Assembly (NCBI RefSeq): GCF_023822005.2
Contig: NZ_CP098806.1
Span: forward strand, 2,852,001 to 2,916,000
Source: Dyadobacter fanqingshengii
Lineage (GTDB): Bacteria; Bacteroidota; Bacteroidia; Cytophagales; Spirosomataceae
Direction: 5' to 3'
DNA length: 64,000 nucleotides
Shown here: positions 62,989 to 64,000 of the stretch, in pieces
Numbering within the stretch: position 1 is the stretch's first letter
How the letters are laid out: every line of letters starts with the position of its first letter
The notes under the pieces: generated by a model
What the model saw: only the letters and a program-made list of their open reading frames with translations
The model's database searches: none
What the model was told of the DNA's origin: nothing
Translations under genes and position numbers: made by a program

Positions 62989-64000
62989 ATGCCCAGAATC
63001 GCCATCACCGGCCACCGGAATTTACTCGAACCATCAAACGTGCGTGAGAGTATCAAGCACAGTCTGACTTATTTCAAAACCAAATATGAAAACGTGGAAG
63101 CAATGTCGGCTCTCGCGGTAGGTGCGGATACAATTTTTGTGGAGGAAGCTTTCAAGCAGCAGCTGCCCGTTCGTTATTTTCTGCCGTTTTCAATAACCGA
63201 ATACAGAAAAGATTTCGACACTGCCGAGAGCCTGGCTTTGTTTGATCAACTGCTATATCAGAACAAAAACGCTCATCGGGTGGTGAGCGACCTTCAAAAT
63301 TTCAATCAAGCAGAGCGCAATGAAGCTTATTTAGCAGTCGGCAAACACTTAGTCGACGAAGCCGATATTATTTTGGCCGTGTGGGATGGTCAACCGGCAA
63401 TCGGCACAGGGGGTACAGGCGATGTGGTTGCCTACGCCCGTCAGCAGGGCAAGGAAGTACATATTATCAGAGGATTGCGCACCCAATCATCGCAAGAGGC
63501 CGATGAGGTGCTTTTCAAACAATTAGACAATGCTGCCATCCGTTACAAAGAACGATTTTTTCAACCGGCCTGGTACCTAGGTTTGTTTTTGGCAATAGTG
63601 GGCGTGGTATTTTTCGCGATTGGGTTGGCCTTCGAGGGGCAAAACTCTCAGTCAAAACTCAACATGGCGGGTTTTGAAGTGCTTTGTATCGTACTTTCGG
63701 CCATTTTGATCGTGTATATAGCCCGACCATTCAAAGACCGTTTCCTTGACAATCGCCGAAATGCCGAGTTTCTCCGAACGATCCGATGGTTTAAACAGGC
63801 TAATGTACCATTGCCTCTGATTGACACTAATTCCTTTTCAAGGACCTCCAAAAGGCGTAAGTCAATTGCCATCAGGCCGGAAATCACAGCCTTAGAAAAA
63901 GTAATGGCAGGTTTTTCGGCAAATCCTAGGGATTTTAACGATTCAAAACGCAAGCTTTGGATATTTGCCGAGGATCAGATTGATTATCACGAACGGAAAC
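62989..64000 (+). CDS. SLOG-like Rossmann protein with two transmembrane helices (partial)
   Basis: Starts ATG at 62989 and stays open to the window end, so at least 337 aa; the C-terminus is not seen. The N-terminal Rossmann-like domain has RIAITGHRNL, MSALAVGADTIFVEEAF, ADIILAVWDG and GTGGTGDVVAYA, the nucleotide-binding style of SLOG/DprA-like domains. Two transmembrane segments follow (LGLFLAIVGVVFFAIGLAF and VLCIVLSAILIVYIA), then a charged region that may be helical. SLOG domains are predicted to sense or make nucleotide-derived signals and are often coupled to membrane effectors such as SLATT. It lies 193 nt after the TIR-SspB gene. Confidence 0.78.
   Translation, partial: MPRIAITGHRNLLEPSNVRESIKHSLTYFKTKYENVEAMSALAVGADTIFVEEAFKQQLPVRYFLPFSITEYRKDFDTAESLALFDQLLYQNKNAHRVVSDLQNFNQAERNEAYLAVGKHLVDEADIILAVWDGQPAIGTGGTGDVVAYARQQGKEVHIIRGLRTQSSQEADEVLFKQLDNAAIRYKERFFQPAWYLGLFLAIVGVVFFAIGLAFEGQNSQSKLNMAGFEVLCIVLSAILIVYIARPFKDRFLDNRRNAEFLRTIRWFKQANVPLPLIDTNSFSRTSKRRKSIAIRPEITALEKVMAGFSANPRDFNDSKRKLWIFAEDQIDYHERK

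Noticed and set aside
1..64000. CRISPR arrays, tRNA or rRNA genes
   Set aside because: No regularly spaced repeats and no cloverleaf or rRNA-like sequence was recognised on reading; a tRNA or covariance-model scan was not possible here.

Overview
The window reads as chromosome of a Bacteroidota bacterium, most likely a Cytophagales member near Dyadobacter or Spirosoma. The support is a DUF5908/DUF4255-type contractile injection locus, a CarboxypepD_reg-like (SusC-type) domain, A-rich ribosome-binding regions, and the IS3, IS66 and IS1182 families present. The genus is inference from gene content only.

Region 1 (397-28638, all minus strand) is one tightly packed operon for an extracellular contractile injection system (eCIS; Afp/PVC/MAC/AlgoCIS relatives). 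In transcription order it encodes: tail terminator (Afp16), an unassigned 376-aa protein, two sheath proteins, two tube proteins, a 51-aa DUF5908 protein, a LysM baseplate protein, VgrG-like spike, PAAR tip, gp25-like protein, two large baseplate wedge proteins, a large fibre-like protein, tape measure, AAA+ ATPase, a small charged protein, and a 1635-aa DUF4157 protein. That last protein carries an HELAH motif and ends in a nuclease-like domain plus a helix-hairpin-helix, so it is probably the payload.

Region 2 (28.6-35 kb) is AT-rich. It has long gene-free stretches with hairpins, a membrane-cupin fusion, and a membrane protein paired with a secreted HExxH peptidase.

Region 3 (35-52.6 kb) is an accessory stress segment. 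It has a divergent Rrf2 regulator/flavohaemoglobin pair with inverted operator-like sites, cupin and DapA-family genes, a catalase broken by one in-frame TGA behind a MarR regulator, a MocR-type regulator, and a frameshifted PaiB. It is bounded by ~210-bp imperfect direct repeats. Beyond each repeat lies one half of an IS66 transposase gene. Inside it, an IS3 element carrying five odd ~14-bp GC-rich insertions has landed in an IS1182 transposase.

Region 4 (52.6-56.2 kb) is a graveyard: HxlR, phage tape-measure, a lipoprotein/membrane gene with an in-frame TGA, and a second degenerate IS3.

Region 5 (56.4-64 kb) looks like a defence or conflict island built on NAD/nucleotide-signalling domains. 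On the minus strand a three-gene cluster encodes a SIR2-like-TIR protein, a membrane-anchored nSTAND NTPase and an exported TPR protein. On the plus strand are a TIR protein fused to an SspB-like (ClpXP adaptor) domain and a SLOG-like two-transmembrane protein that runs off the window. The TIR-SspB fusion and the three-gene module are the best candidates for an undescribed system.
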